Source: Terriglobales bacterium (lineage in GTDB: Bacteria; Acidobacteriota; Terriglobia; Terriglobales; Acidobacteriaceae). Taken from it: a stretch of DNA of 64,000 bases. The translations under genes were made by a program, and so were the position numbers. The notes beneath the pieces were generated by a model, which was not told the DNA's origin, searched no databases, and saw nothing but the letters and a program-made list of their open reading frames with translations. Position 1 is the stretch's first letter; each line of letters starts with the position of its first letter. The stretch spans positions 1-64,000 of the forward strand of contig JAOAPE010000010.1 in assembly GCA_025462725.1 (NCBI GenBank), in the 5' to 3' direction. This document shows, in pieces, positions 43,582 to 53,480 of this stretch.

Positions 43582-46500
43582 ATGTCCCAAGCCACTCACT
43601 GGCGACGCGGATTCTGGAGCCTCATCGTCACCCAGTTTCAGGGTGCATTCAGTGACAATGCCCTGAAATATTTCATCCTCTTCCTAGTCATTGGCGCGGG
43701 CATCTCCACCGAGCAGCAGGAGAACATCAACGCCCAGGTCGGACTTCTCTTCTCTCTGCCCTTCATGCTCTTTTCAATGGTCGGCGGGTATCTCGCCGAC
43801 CGCTTCAGCAAACGCTCCGTCACCATCTACACCAAATGGATGGAGATCGCAGTCCTAGCCATTGCCACCACGGGACTGGCGCTGCATTACTTACCTCTGC
43901 AACTCGTTGCGATTTTCCTCATCAGCACGCAGGCCGCACTCTTCGGCCCATCGAAATACGGCCTGCTCCCCGAACTGCTTCCCGAGCAAAAACTTTCCTG
44001 GGGCAACGGCGTTCTCGAACTCGGAACATTCCTCGCCATCATCTTCGGTACGGTCGCCGGGACATTGCTCGCCGCACACTTCCGTCCGAATCCCGTTCTC
44101 GCCGCCGGAATCTTCGCGGCCGTCTCTTTCGCAGGACTCGCGACGAGCTATCTCATCTCTCACGTTCCCGCGCGCGATCCGCAACGTAAGTTCGACTGGT
44201 TCTTTCCCGCCGAAGTTTGGACGCGGATGTCAGAGGTCGGGCGCACTGACCGCACTCTGCATCTCGCCATCATCGGCAACATGTATTTCTGGTTCATCGC
44301 GGCGTTGTTGCAGTTAAATATTCCGGTCTTCGGCAAATCCGTCCTCGGCGCCGACGAACCGCACATCGGCCTGCTCATGGCCGGAACCGCGCTCGGCATC
44401 GGCCTCGGCAGCCTCGCCGCAGGATATCTCTCCGGCAACAAGATCGAGTACGGACTCATCCCTCTCGGCTCCGCGGGCATGACCATCCTTGGCGTGCTGA
44501 TGAATTTCCACAGCAACACATACGGTCGTGCCTTCGCCCTGCTCGCGCTACTCGGATTCTTTGCCGGATTCTTCGTCGTCCCGCTGAATGCGATGATCCA
44601 GCATCGTCCACGCCCGGAGCGCAAAGGCGCGATCATCGCCGTCTCCAATCTGCTGTCCTTCATCGGAGTCTTCCTCGCCACCGGCGTTTATTACGCATTC
44701 ACGCATTACGCTCACCTCTCGCCGCACAAGATTTTCTTCTACAGCGGATTGTTCGCGCTCGCGGCCACCATCTACATTATTGCTCTGCTCCCGCAAGCGC
44801 TCTTCCGCCTGATGCTCCTGCTCGCCACCCACACCATCTATCGCATCCGGGTTGACGGACGCGAAAACATCCCCGACCACGGCGGCGCGCTCTTCGTCTC
44901 CAACCACCTCTCGTTTGTGGACGCGCTGCTGCTCGCCGCCTCGACTGACCGCAACATCCGCTTCATCATCTTTCAGGACATCTACGATTCGCCCTTTATC
45001 AAGCCCATCGCAAAACTGATGAAGGCGATTCCAATCTCCTCGAACCTGCGCCCGCGTGACATGATCCGCTCGCTGCGCATCGCCAGTGACAGCATCCGCG
45101 AGGGCCGCGTCGTTTGCATTTTTGCTGAAGGACAGATCACCCGCATCGGCCACATGCTTCCCTTCCGTCGCGGCCTGGAACGCATCATGAAGGGCGTCGA
45201 TGCGCCCATCATCCCCATTCATCTCGATGGCGTGTGGGGCAGCATGTTCAGCTTCGAGCGCGGACGCTTCTTCTGGAAACTGCCGCGCCGTGTTCCATTC
45301 CCAGTCACCGTCAGCTTCGGCAAAGCGTTGCCGCCGACCGCGACGGCTGTTGAAGTCCGGCAAGCCGTTCAACAACTCGAGAGCGAAGCCTTCCGACATC
45401 AGAAGTCGCGGATGGAAACTCTGCACCGCAGCTTCGTCCGGACTGCGCGCCGGCATCCTCGCCGATTCGCCATGGCCGACGGCAAAACTCCCGAACTTCG
45501 TTATGGCGCGGCGCTCATAAAAGCGATTTTCCTCGCGCGCCGATTACAAAAGTTGTGGGAAGGCCAGAAGATGGTCGGCCTGTTGCTGCCGCCCTCGGTC
45601 GGCGGAGCGCTGGTGAATTACGCGGCCATGATGATGGGCAAAGTTCCCGTGAACTTCAATTACACAGCATCGAACGAGATCACAGCGTCATGCGCCCAGC
45701 AGTGCGATGTAAAGACCACGGTGACCGCGAAAGCTTTTCTTGAGCGACTACCCAATCTCGCCGTCCCCGGCAAAACCATCTTGCTCGAAGACCTCGTCGC
45801 CAATCCAACGCTCGTAGAAAAACTCGTGGCATTCATCGCGGCGAAGTTCCTCCCCTTCGCAGTCTTGGAGAAATTCGTCGGCGCAGAAAGACTCACGCAA
45901 CTCGACGACCTCGCCACCATCATCTTCTCCAGCGGCAGCACCGGAGACCCCAAAGGCGTAATGCTCTCGCATTACAACATCGCCTCGAACATCGACCAGA
46001 TCGGCCGCACCTTCGCGCTCAGCGGTAAAGATCGCATCATGGGCATCCTGCCCTTCTTTCATTCCTTCGGCTTTACCGCCACGCTCTGGATGCCGCCCGC
46101 GCTCGGCATCGGCGTCGTCTTCCATCCCAACCCGCTCGACTCCGCCACCATCGGCGCGCTCGTGCGCACATATCGAGTCACGCTGCTCGTCGCCACACCA
46201 ACGTTTTTGCAGGCATACATCCGCCGAGTGCCGCCCGAAGATTTCGGTAGCCTCCATTTTGTGATCGTCGGCGCAGAGAAATTACCGGACCGCGTTGCCC
46301 AAGCATTCGAAGACACTTTCGGACTGCGCCCGCTCGAAGGCTACGGATGCACCGAGTGCTCGCCCGTTGTCGCAGTCAACTCACGCGACTTCCGCGCCGC
46401 GGGATTCCGCCAGGTCGGAGCCAAGCGCGGCAAGATCGGACATCCACTTCCCGGAGTCAGCGTTCGCATCGCACACTCCGAAACGGGCGAACCGCAGCCC

Positions 46501-47001
46501 ATCGACCAGTCCGGCCTCATGTATGTCCGCGGCCCGAACGTAATGCTCGGCTATCTAGGCCGCCCGGAGAAGACCGCCGAAGTCCTGCAAGATGGCTGGT
46601 ACAACACCGGCGACATCGCCATGATGGACGAAGACGGTTTCATCACCATCACCGACCGCCTCAACCGATTCAGCAAGATCGCCGGCGAGATGGTCCCTCA
46701 TATAAAAGTGGAAGAGAAGCTGCACGAAACTGTGGACGGCAGCGAACAGATCTTCGCCGTGACTGGCGTCCCTGACGGCAAAAAAGGCGAGCGCCTCATC
46801 GTGCTGCACACACTTCCCGACGAAAAACTGAACGATGTATTAGAACAATTCTCAGCGACAGACCTACCACCGCTCTGGAAGCCCCGCCCAAATCAGTTCT
46901 TCAAAATCGAAGCGATTCCATATCTCGGCACCGGCAAACTCGACCTGAGGAAGATTAAAGAGCTCGCATTGCAGATGGCTGGAGAGACCGCCGAGGTTTA
47001 G
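43582..47001 (+). CDS. aas: Three-domain acyl-[ACP]--phospholipid O-acyltransferase fusion (LplT-PlsC-acyl-ACP synthetase)
   Basis: A 1139-aa protein. Residues 1-410 are a major-facilitator-type lysophospholipid transporter (LplT-like, twelve segments). Residues about 420-610 are a PlsC acyltransferase with NHLSFVD (441-447) and FAEGQITRIG. Residues 650-1139 are an AMP-forming acyl-ACP/acyl-CoA synthetase with SSGSTGDPKG (783-792), GYGCTECSPVV and YNTGDIAMMDEDGFI. Together they should flip lysophospholipid inwards, activate fatty acid and re-acylate it. In E. coli the transporter is a separate gene; here all three are one chain. It is a good example of the known fusion type. Confidence 0.95.
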   Translation: MSQATHWRRGFWSLIVTQFQGAFSDNALKYFILFLVIGAGISTEQQENINAQVGLLFSLPFMLFSMVGGYLADRFSKRSVTIYTKWMEIAVLAIATTGLALHYLPLQLVAIFLISTQAALFGPSKYGLLPELLPEQKLSWGNGVLELGTFLAIIFGTVAGTLLAAHFRPNPVLAAGIFAAVSFAGLATSYLISHVPARDPQRKFDWFFPAEVWTRMSEVGRTDRTLHLAIIGNMYFWFIAALLQLNIPVFGKSVLGADEPHIGLLMAGTALGIGLGSLAAGYLSGNKIEYGLIPLGSAGMTILGVLMNFHSNTYGRAFALLALLGFFAGFFVVPLNAMIQHRPRPERKGAIIAVSNLLSFIGVFLATGVYYAFTHYAHLSPHKIFFYSGLFALAATIYIIALLPQALFRLMLLLATHTIYRIRVDGRENIPDHGGALFVSNHLSFVDALLLAASTDRNIRFIIFQDIYDSPFIKPIAKLMKAIPISSNLRPRDMIRSLRIASDSIREGRVVCIFAEGQITRIGHMLPFRRGLERIMKGVDAPIIPIHLDGVWGSMFSFERGRFFWKLPRRVPFPVTVSFGKALPPTATAVEVRQAVQQLESEAFRHQKSRMETLHRSFVRTARRHPRRFAMADGKTPELRYGAALIKAIFLARRLQKLWEGQKMVGLLLPPSVGGALVNYAAMMMGKVPVNFNYTASNEITASCAQQCDVKTTVTAKAFLERLPNLAVPGKTILLEDLVANPTLVEKLVAFIAAKFLPFAVLEKFVGAERLTQLDDLATIIFSSGSTGDPKGVMLSHYNIASNIDQIGRTFALSGKDRIMGILPFFHSFGFTATLWMPPALGIGVVFHPNPLDSATIGALVRTYRVTLLVATPTFLQAYIRRVPPEDFGSLHFVIVGAEKLPDRVAQAFEDTFGLRPLEGYGCTECSPVVAVNSRDFRAAGFRQVGAKRGKIGHPLPGVSVRIAHSETGEPQPIDQSGLMYVRGPNVMLGYLGRPEKTAEVLQDGWYNTGDIAMMDEDGFITITDRLNRFSKIAGEMVPHIKVEEKLHETVDGSEQIFAVTGVPDGKKGERLIVLHTLPDEKLNDVLEQFSATDLPPLWKPRPNQFFKIEAIPYLGTGKLDLRKIKELALQMAGETAEV

Positions 47002-47019
47002 TTCCAGCACTCTTGAACT

Positions 47020-47204
47020 TATCACCCTGGCGAAGCGCAACGAAGTCCCGTTTTGTCGTCCTGAGCGAAGCGTAGCGGAGTCGAAGGACCCCTACCACTC
47101 TGCAATCCATCCGCATCAACCACGGAACCCAGCTTGAATCTCTGTGTTCCTCTGTGCCCTCTGTGGTTCAAGGTTTTGGTTTTAGCCGATAGCTGACAGC
47201 TGCC
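47020..47204 (+). repeat. Composite repeat array (partial A, A, C, D)
   Basis: A partial A (47020-47050), a full A (47053-47104), C (47140-47176, CTGTGTTCCTCTGTGCCCTC) and D (47183-47204, AGCCGATAGCTGACAGCTGC). D ends directly at the stop codon of the SnoaL-like gene. Confidence 0.8.
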
Positions 47205-47624
47205 TCACTTCTCAATCGCCGAGAAATGCTCATGCATGATCCGTACCTTCCCGTCAGCATCCAGCGCAAAGACATGTGTCGCCCGCCCATTGCGGATGTC
47301 CTCTTCTGAAGCCTGTCCCATCGAGCTCGCCACTTTGCTGGCATGGAACTGAAATGTGTAACTCGCGACAGCAGCCGTGTCACCGAGCAGAATCACATCG
47401 ATGTTTCCCACCGATGCCCTTAAACTCGACTTCGCATGAAAGTACTCGCGCTCGCGACGTGCAGCCGCCAACCGTCCCGGCTCAGACCTGTTCGACACCG
47501 ACGAGAACACACTCGCCTCCGGCGCATAGAAATCCATCAGTTGGCTTGCCGATTTGTCAGTGAACGCGTTCCAGAACCGCAGGACTTCACCTTTCACTTG
47601 CTCCACACTGATTTTTTGCACCAT
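47205..47624 (-). CDS. SnoaL-like / DUF4440 (NTF2-fold) protein
   Basis: A 139-aa cone-shaped NTF2-like fold: VKGEVLRFWNAFTDKSASQL, DFYAPEASVFSS, and VGNIDVILLGDTAAVASYTF. GRATHVFALDADGKVRIMHE is the typical last sheet of SnoaL-like proteins. It may bind a small ligand or act as an isomerase; the pocket residues do not point to one reaction. It is divergent from the DUF2911 gene by about 120 bases. Confidence 0.8.
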   Translation of the reverse strand: MVQKISVEQVKGEVLRFWNAFTDKSASQLMDFYAPEASVFSSVSNRSEPGRLAAARREREYFHAKSSLRASVGNIDVILLGDTAAVASYTFQFHASKVASSMGQASEEDIRNGRATHVFALDADGKVRIMHEHFSAIEK

Positions 47625-47747
47625 GGTTTACCTCGAAGCAGCTCGCAAAAAATCTTATCAGCGGGTGTGACCTTTTGCTCGCTTAACTGTCAGAAGTAGT
47701 ATCTAGATGTGTATGAACCGTTTCATGTCCTTAAGGAGAAAGTCTGC

Positions 47748-48281
47748 ATGAACAAGAACAAAGCATTTATCGTCGTCAGCACTGTGATCGCGTCCGCGTT
47801 ATTGATGATGGCCTACGCGCAAGACGCAAAGAGCCGCCCAAGCCCCGCCGCCACAATAATAGCAACACTAAACGGAAAAACTATCAGCATCGCCTACTCG
47901 CAACCGTCCATGCGGGGACGGAAGATCATGGGCGAACTCGTCCCCTACGACAAAGTCTGGCGCACAGGCGCGAATGATGCCACCACTCTGAAGACGGAAA
48001 CCGATCTGAATATTGGCGGCACCAACGTCCCCGCCGGAACCTACACGCTTTATTCGCTGCCTTCCGCCGGCACCTGGAAGCTCATTATCAACAAACAGAC
48101 AGGACAATGGGGCACCGAATACCACCCCGAGCAGGACCTAGCCCGCGTGGACATGAAAAAAGAATCCCTAAGCTCTCCAGTCGAGACGTTCGTCATCAAC
48201 TTCGAACCAAAGACCAATCCCAAAGCCATCGTCATGCAATGGGAAAACACAAAGCTCTCAGTGCCGATATCAGCAAAGTAA
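47748..48281 (+). CDS. Exported DUF2911 protein
   Basis: A 177-aa protein with a signal peptide (MNKNKAFIVVSTVIASALLM). KTISIAYSQPSMRGRKIMGE, KVWRTGANDATTLKTETDLN and VPAGTYTLYSLPSAGTWKLI are the diagnostic DUF2911 blocks. Function is unknown; the domain is widespread in Bacteroidetes and Acidobacteriota secreted proteins. AAGGAGAAAGTCTGC precedes ATG 47748. A strong terminator follows. Confidence 0.92.
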   Translation: MNKNKAFIVVSTVIASALLMMAYAQDAKSRPSPAATIIATLNGKTISIAYSQPSMRGRKIMGELVPYDKVWRTGANDATTLKTETDLNIGGTNVPAGTYTLYSLPSAGTWKLIINKQTGQWGTEYHPEQDLARVDMKKESLSSPVETFVINFEPKTNPKAIVMQWENTKLSVPISAK

Positions 48282-48301
48282 GCACCAACTCCAGTCGCAA
48301 A

Positions 48302-48327
48302 AAAAGGCGCTCGTAAGAGCGCCTTTT
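48302..48327 (+). terminator. Bidirectional intrinsic terminator
   Basis: An 11-bp stem (AAAAGGCGCTC / GAGCGCCTTTT) with GTAA loop; A run on the left, T run on the right. It separates the DUF2911 gene from the convergent gcv operon. Confidence 0.9.
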
Positions 48328-48354
48328 CTACGAACTACTATCTACGAACTAAGC

Positions 48355-48609
48355 CTAAGCCTTCCTTCTCAGTTCTTCCATCACCGTCCCGATCAACTCT
48401 TTGGCATCATTGATCGACTTCAAAACGATCTGCATGTCAGTGGAAGGCTTACTCGGATTCCGATTGCTCCGGCAGTAGACTCCATGTTGCCCGACAAGGA
48501 CGAGCGCATCGGTGAGCATGTCCATGGTGACCGCGAGCCGACCGCGTGGAACTCCCATCATGAATTCATGCTTTTCGAGTTCTTCGCGTTTGTCGTCGAA
48601 TACAGACAT
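48355..48609 (-). CDS. 84-aa soluble protein coupled to gcvPB
   Basis: [20 protein letters not shown] starts an acidic, helical protein with MDMLTDALVLVGQHGVYC and VLKSINDAKELIGTVMEELR. No family is recognised. Its ATG shares one base with the gcvPB stop (TAATG), so it is very probably made by re-initiation on the gcv transcript. A small accessory or regulator of the glycine cleavage system is possible, but this is inference from position. Confidence 0.6.
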   Translation of the reverse strand: MSVFDDKREELEKHEFMMGVPRGRLAVTMDMLTDALVLVGQHGVYCRSNRNPSKPSTDMQIVLKSINDAKELIGTVMEELRRKA

Positions 48610-50135
48610 TACGGCTTCTCAGTCGCACTCTTTGATTCCGGCTTCCACCTTAGGACCGGCTTCCTGTTCGCCGTGACTTCATCCATCCTCTGCACCCTTG
48701 CATTATGCGGAGCCGTCAGTATGATCTCCGGATTCGTCGCCGCCTCTTCCGCGATGCTCCTCATCGCGTCAATGAACAAGTCCAGTTCTTCCTTCGGCTC
48801 ACTTTCTGTCGGCTCGATCATGATTGCCCCGTGGTCCGCCACAATCATGGGAAACGCCGTCGTATATGGATGGAACCCATAATCGATCAACCGCTTCGCG
48901 ATGTCTCCGGTCTTTACGCCATTCGCCGCCTGCAGCCGGTGACTGAAGACGACTTCGTGCATTGATGGCGATTTGAACGGCAATTCGTAAACGTCTTCCA
49001 ACTTCTTGCGAAGGTAATTCGCGTTCAACACTGCATCTTCCGTCGTCTGCCGCAATCCATCAGGACCATTCGCTAGGATGTAAGCCAACGCCCGCACATG
49101 CATCCCGAAATTTCCGTAAAACGCCTTCACGCGTCCGATCGTCTTCGGGCGATCGTAATCAAATCCCAGCGTTCCATCTTTTTTCGTCACGATTACCGGC
49201 GTCGGAAGATACGGTTCCAGATGTTTCTTGATCGCCACCGGCCCTGAGCCTGGCCCGCCACCACCATGCGGAGTCGAAAATGTTTTGTGCAGGTTCAAGT
49301 GCATCACGTCCACGCCAAAGTCACCCGGCCGCGCCTTTCCCACCAGCGCATTCATGTTCGCGCCGTCCATATAGAGCAGACCGCCTTTTGCGTGCATCAG
49401 GTCCGCGATCTTGTGGATGTCCTCCTCAAAAACTCCCAGCGTATTCGGATTCGTCAGCATCAGCGCGGCGACATCTTCATTCATCTGCGCCGCGAGCGAC
49501 TCGATATCCACCATCCCTTTGCTGTTTGACTTCAGGTTCTCCACTTGATAGCCGCACATCGCAGCCGTCGCGGGATTCGTCCCATGCGCGGAATCCGGGA
49601 TCAAAACTTTCCTGCGCTTCTCGCCTTTCGCGTCAAAGTACGCGCGGACAAGCATGATTCCGGTCATCTCGCCGTGTGCGCCGGCAGCAGGCTGCAGCGT
49701 GATCGCATCCATGCCCGTGATCTCGATCAGCGCGTCTGACAAGTCTTTCATCACACGCAACGCACCTTGCGCAGCCTTCTCAGGCAGATACGGATGTGCA
49801 TTCGCCAACCCATCCATGCGGACGACCACTTCATTCACCCGCGCGTTGTACTTCATGGTGCACGACCCCAGCGGATACATCCCCAGGTCGATTGCATAGT
49901 TCCACGTCGAAAGCCGCGTGAAGTGCCGGATGATCTCGAACTCGCTCACCTCCGGCATATTCCCAAGGCCATCGCGCAACGCGGAACCAAGCACCTTCGC
50001 GGCATCCACCTCCGGCACATCAAGCGGCGGCAATTTATATGCCGCCTTTCCTGCTGAGGACCTCTCGAATATCAGCCCTTCGTTCTGGCTGATGTGCTTT
50101 GTTACCTTTTTGATCTTGGAATTCATGTCACTCAT
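48609..50135 (-). CDS. gcvPB: Glycine dehydrogenase (decarboxylating) subunit 2
   Basis: A 508-aa PLP subunit of the P-protein that decarboxylates glycine. [20 protein letters not shown] holds the lysine that binds [30 protein letters not shown] and [15 protein letters not shown] are family hallmarks. It forms the heterotetramer with GcvPA. ATG 50135 overlaps the gcvPA stop (ATGA), which shows coupling; a frame open further upstream is ignored. The order in the operon is gcvT, gcvH, gcvPA, gcvPB, then the 84-aa gene. Confidence 0.97.
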   Translation of the reverse strand: MSDMNSKIKKVTKHISQNEGLIFERSSAGKAAYKLPPLDVPEVDAAKVLGSALRDGLGNMPEVSEFEIIRHFTRLSTWNYAIDLGMYPLGSCTMKYNARVNEVVVRMDGLANAHPYLPEKAAQGALRVMKDLSDALIEITGMDAITLQPAAGAHGEMTGIMLVRAYFDAKGEKRRKVLIPDSAHGTNPATAAMCGYQVENLKSNSKGMVDIESLAAQMNEDVAALMLTNPNTLGVFEEDIHKIADLMHAKGGLLYMDGANMNALVGKARPGDFGVDVMHLNLHKTFSTPHGGGGPGSGPVAIKKHLEPYLPTPVIVTKKDGTLGFDYDRPKTIGRVKAFYGNFGMHVRALAYILANGPDGLRQTTEDAVLNANYLRKKLEDVYELPFKSPSMHEVVFSHRLQAANGVKTGDIAKRLIDYGFHPYTTAFPMIVADHGAIMIEPTESEPKEELDLFIDAMRSIAEEAATNPEIILTAPHNARVQRMDEVTANRKPVLRWKPESKSATEKP

Positions 50136-51457
50136 TTCTGCACCGCCTTCGCGGCCAGATCGATCTGCTCTTTGGTCACCAGTTCCGTGCAGCACCACAG
50201 CGCCGCATTCCCCAGTTCGGGATAAAACTTCTTCAGCGGCAATCCCCCAATGATTTTCTTCTCGAGCAATCGTTCATTGATCGCGCGCGAATCTTCTGAT
50301 GTTTGCACCACGAACTCATTGAACCGCGGAGCACCTCCGAACAGCACCTTAGCGATCTTCCCAAACTCGCCGGCAGCGTATACCGCCTTCGCCAGATTCT
50401 GCTTCGCCAACTCCTTCAGCCCTTCGCGTCCGTAGATGGTCATATATATAGTGGCCATAAGCGCAACCAGCCCTTGGTTAGTGCAGATGTTGGACGTCGC
50501 CTTCTCACGCCGGATATGCTGCTCGCGCGTTGATAGAGTCAACACGAATCCGCGCTTGCCTTGCTTGTCCACCGTCTGTCCGACCAACCGTCCCGGAATC
50601 TGCCGCACGAACTTCTCGCGTGTGGCGATGACTCCAACATACGGCCCGCCAAATCCCAGCGGCACTCCGAAGGATTGCGCTTCCATCGTCACAATATCCG
50701 CCTCTACCGGAGGTTTCACGATTCCCAATGACAGAGCTTCCGAAATCGAAACAATCAGCAGCGCGCCCTTCTTGTGTGCGATATCCGCAATAGCCGCCAC
50801 ATCTTCTATCGTGCCAAAGAAATTCGGCGACTGGACGACCACAGCCGCGGTCTTGTCCGTGATCGCTGCATCGAGCGCGCTCAGGTCAATGCGTCCGTTC
50901 TCGCCAAATCCGACTTCGCGTATCGGCATCGCCTGGTGCTGCGCATATGTCGCCAAAACTTCGCGATGCTCCGGATGCACACTCCTCGCGATCACTGTCT
51001 CGCTGCGTCCGGTCAATCGCACCGCCATCATCACGCCTTCAGCCACGCCGGTAGAACCGTCATACAGCGACGCGTTCGCCACTTCCATTCCCGTCAATTC
51101 GCAGATCATGCTCTGGAATTCAAAGACCGCTTGCAGCGTGCCTTGCGATATCTCCGCCTGATATGGCGTATACGCAGTGAAGAATTCACCGCGCGATATC
51201 AACGAATCAATGATCACCGGCCGATAGTGATAATAGGACCCCGCACCCAGCAAGATCCCAAACCCAGCCGACATCTCCTCCGACCGCTGTTTGAAATACT
51301 CGATGATCTCTGACTCCGCCATCTGCCGCGGCACTTTCAGATCGCGCTTGAATCTGTACTCCGCAGGAATGTGCGAAAACAATTCGTCAATGTTCGGCGC
51401 CCCGATTTCTCGGAGCATCTCCTCGCGGTCAGCGGGCGATTTCGGTAAATAACGCAT
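50132..51457 (-). CDS. gcvPA: Glycine dehydrogenase (decarboxylating) subunit 1
   Basis: A 441-aa subunit, the non-PLP half of split P-protein. [20 protein letters not shown] begins it; [40 protein letters not shown] and [20 protein letters not shown] are conserved. [10 protein letters not shown] and [14 protein letters not shown] follow. Split P-protein is the rule in Gram-positives, Thermotoga and acidobacteria. Confidence 0.97.
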   Translation of the reverse strand: MRYLPKSPADREEMLREIGAPNIDELFSHIPAEYRFKRDLKVPRQMAESEIIEYFKQRSEEMSAGFGILLGAGSYYHYRPVIIDSLISRGEFFTAYTPYQAEISQGTLQAVFEFQSMICELTGMEVANASLYDGSTGVAEGVMMAVRLTGRSETVIARSVHPEHREVLATYAQHQAMPIREVGFGENGRIDLSALDAAITDKTAAVVVQSPNFFGTIEDVAAIADIAHKKGALLIVSISEALSLGIVKPPVEADIVTMEAQSFGVPLGFGGPYVGVIATREKFVRQIPGRLVGQTVDKQGKRGFVLTLSTREQHIRREKATSNICTNQGLVALMATIYMTIYGREGLKELAKQNLAKAVYAAGEFGKIAKVLFGGAPRFNEFVVQTSEDSRAINERLLEKKIIGGLPLKKFYPELGNAALWCCTELVTKEQIDLAAKAVQK

Positions 51458-51507
51458 TTTTCGTTTTAGCCTTTATAAGATGTGTGAACGCGCCGTACAC
51501 AAAACAA

Positions 51508-51527
51508 GGGCGAGGCAAGCCCCGCCC
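51508..51527 (-). terminator. Terminator-like hairpin between gcvH and gcvPA
   Basis: GGGCGAGG and CCCCGCCC pair (one A.C mismatch) across CAAG; on the minus strand TTGTTTTGTG follows. It lies inside the operon and could weaken or set the level of gcvP transcription relative to gcvT and gcvH. Confidence 0.5.
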
Positions 51528-51554
51528 CCCTTAATCTTCGCAAAACTTATACTG

Positions 51555-51938
51555 TTAGGACTCTTCCGCGACAAACTTCTCGTAATCCGCTGCGCTCATG
51601 AGCGAATTCGCCTCAGCAGGATTCTTCAATTTCACTTTGATCATCCATGAGCCATGCGCATCGGAATTGATCTTCTCCGGCGCAGTCGCCAGGTCGTCAT
51701 TCACGGCAGTCACCGTTCCCGAAACCGGCGAGAATAATTCCGATACCGCCTTGACTGACTCCACCGTCCCAAAAGCCTTATGCGCTTCCACGTCCGATCC
51801 CGTCTTCGGCAATTCGACAAAGACGATGTCGCCCAGCGAATCCTGTGCATGGTCCGTTATGCCGATCGTGCCGGTGTCGCCATCAACTTTGATCCACTCA
51901 TGTTCTTTGGTGTAACGGTAATCTGCTGGAAAAGCCAT
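51555..51938 (-). CDS. gcvH: Glycine cleavage system H protein
   Basis: A 127-aa lipoyl carrier that shuttles the methylamine group between P and T proteins. YRYTKEHEWIKVDGDTGTIG opens it. GTVESVKAVSELFSPVSG (57-74) holds the lipoylated Lys63. HGSWMIKVKLKNPAEANSLM is conserved at the end. Length is normal. Confidence 0.97.
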   Translation of the reverse strand: MAFPADYRYTKEHEWIKVDGDTGTIGITDHAQDSLGDIVFVELPKTGSDVEAHKAFGTVESVKAVSELFSPVSGTVTAVNDDLATAPEKINSDAHGSWMIKVKLKNPAEANSLMSAADYEKFVAEES

Positions 51939-52017
51939 CGCGTATCGTTCTCGCTCTCTGGATTTGATTACTAAAGGAGTACTTTGGATTCGGCCATGCT
52001 TCTCTGGCTACAAACCA

Positions 52018-53172
52018 CTAGCCACTTACCACTGCCTTCTTCGGTTTCTTATAAAATGGCGTCGGCACCACCTTCGCCCTCACCTTTTGGCCTCGGATCT
52101 CCACATTCACAACCGTGTCAATCGCCGACATCGCCGGAGGCAAATACGCCAGCGCGATGTTCTTCTTCAGGAATGGCGCCGGCGACCCGCTGGTGATCTC
52201 GCCGATCTGGTTTCCGGCATCGTCAACGATCTTGTATCCATCGCGCCCAATTCCCCGCTCGATCATCTCCAACCCAACCAGAATGCGCTTGAGTCCAGCC
52301 GCCTTTGCTTCCTCCAGCGCCGAGCGACCGATGAAGTCGCCCTTGTCCATCTTCGCGTAACGGCCCAAGTCGGCTTCCCACACGTTTATCGTGTCGGAAA
52401 TCTCATGTCCATAGAGCGCCATCTTTGATTCGAGTCGCAACGTATTGCGCGCTCCCAACCCGCACGGGATGATGCCAAACTCTTTGCCCGCTTCCATGAC
52501 TTCATTCCATACGCGTTCGCTCGTAGGCTCATCAGAGGGAACGTAAATCTCGAACCCATCTTCGCCCGTGTATCCCGTTCGCGCCACCATTGTGTTCGGA
52601 ATCCCGCAAACTGTTCCGTACTTGAACCAGTAGCCTTTGACGGAATCCAGATCCACGTCAGTGAGCTTGCGCATCACGTCCACGGCCTTCGGGCCTTGGA
52701 TTGCCAACTGCGTGTAGTAGTCGCTCACTTCTTTCGGATGGCAATTGAAACGCGACACATTCTGCCGCACCCAATTCCAATCCTTCTCGCGCGTTCCCGC
52801 ATTGATCACCAGCAGATAATCGTTTTCGCCCAGTTTGTGCACGATAACGTCATCCACAAACGTCCCCTGCGGATACAGCAACGCCGAATAATGTGCTTGC
52901 CCAATCTGCAATTTCGACGCGTCATTCATGCTGATGTGCTGCACTGCCGCGAGCGCCTGCTTGCCAATGATGAGGATGTCCCCCATGTGGCTCACATCGA
53001 AGACGCCTACTCCGGTGCGCACCGCCATATGCTCGGCGATCAATCCGGAGTACTCCACCGGCATGTCCCACCCGCCAAAATCAACCATCTTCGCGCCCAG
53101 CTTGCGATGGACGGCGTTCAATGCGGTTTTTCTCAATTGCGATGCGGGGTCATGGGTCTGTTGCGAAGACAA
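52018..53172 (-). CDS. gcvT: Glycine cleavage system T protein (aminomethyltransferase)
   Basis: A 384-aa enzyme that moves the C1 unit from H protein to tetrahydrofolate. MVDFGGWDMPVEYSGLIAEH and GVGVFDVSHMGDILI are the N-terminal hallmarks; TGYTGEDGFEIYVP and GLGARNTLRLESKMALYGHE follow. The start is a TTG with AAGGAA six bases upstream. It heads the operon. I looked for a glycine riboswitch in the 150 bases upstream and did not find the conserved core. Confidence 0.96.
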   Translation of the reverse strand: MSSQQTHDPASQLRKTALNAVHRKLGAKMVDFGGWDMPVEYSGLIAEHMAVRTGVGVFDVSHMGDILIIGKQALAAVQHISMNDASKLQIGQAHYSALLYPQGTFVDDVIVHKLGENDYLLVINAGTREKDWNWVRQNVSRFNCHPKEVSDYYTQLAIQGPKAVDVMRKLTDVDLDSVKGYWFKYGTVCGIPNTMVARTGYTGEDGFEIYVPSDEPTSERVWNEVMEAGKEFGIIPCGLGARNTLRLESKMALYGHEISDTINVWEADLGRYAKMDKGDFIGRSALEEAKAAGLKRILVGLEMIERGIGRDGYKIVDDAGNQIGEITSGSPAPFLKKNIALAYLPPAMSAIDTVVNVEIRGQKVRAKVVPTPFYKKPKKAVVSG

Positions 53173-53231
53173 GGCTTTTCCTTAAAGTACAGAGCTGCTG
53201 GAGGATTCCAGGACAACGAGTAGAACTCTGT

Positions 53232-53261
53232 AAGTTAACACGCCGTTTTTACAGGGGTCAA
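53232..53261 (-). promoter_or_regulatory. Weak promoter candidate for the gcv operon
   Basis: On the minus strand TTGACC (53261-53256) and TAACTT (53237-53232) are 18 bases apart, 60 bases upstream of gcvT. The -10 match is poor. Confidence 0.2.
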
Positions 53262-53348
53262 TTGAGGTGGATTGCAGAAGGGCAGCCTGAAATGCGAACT
53301 TATATCTTTTAATTGCAACCATGCCGCATTCAGCACATGAAATTTTGA

Positions 53349-53473
53349 ATTGTCATCCAGAGCGCCTTTTTCTGGCGCGAAGGATCTTGCGCTTAGCAAC
53401 TTCTAGCTGTTCGTCTATACCACTGACACGCCCTGTTTTCCTTTGCGAACCTTCGCGGCCTTTGCGGTTAAGA
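53349..53473 (+). repeat. Repeat blocks B and C
   Basis: B (53349-53400) with GAGCGCCTTTTTCTGGCGCG and C (53440-53473, CTTTGCGAACCTTCGCGGCC). C ends eight bases before the next minus-strand stop. Confidence 0.78.
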
Positions 53474-53480
53474 AAGCGCC

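Noticed and set aside
44548-45456. A 302-codon minus-strand frame inside aas
   Set aside because: Antisense shadow, acidic low-information sequence, no domain.
53173-53330. Glycine riboswitch before gcvT
   Set aside because: I looked for the conserved tandem aptamer core and did not see it in the 150 bases upstream of the start.
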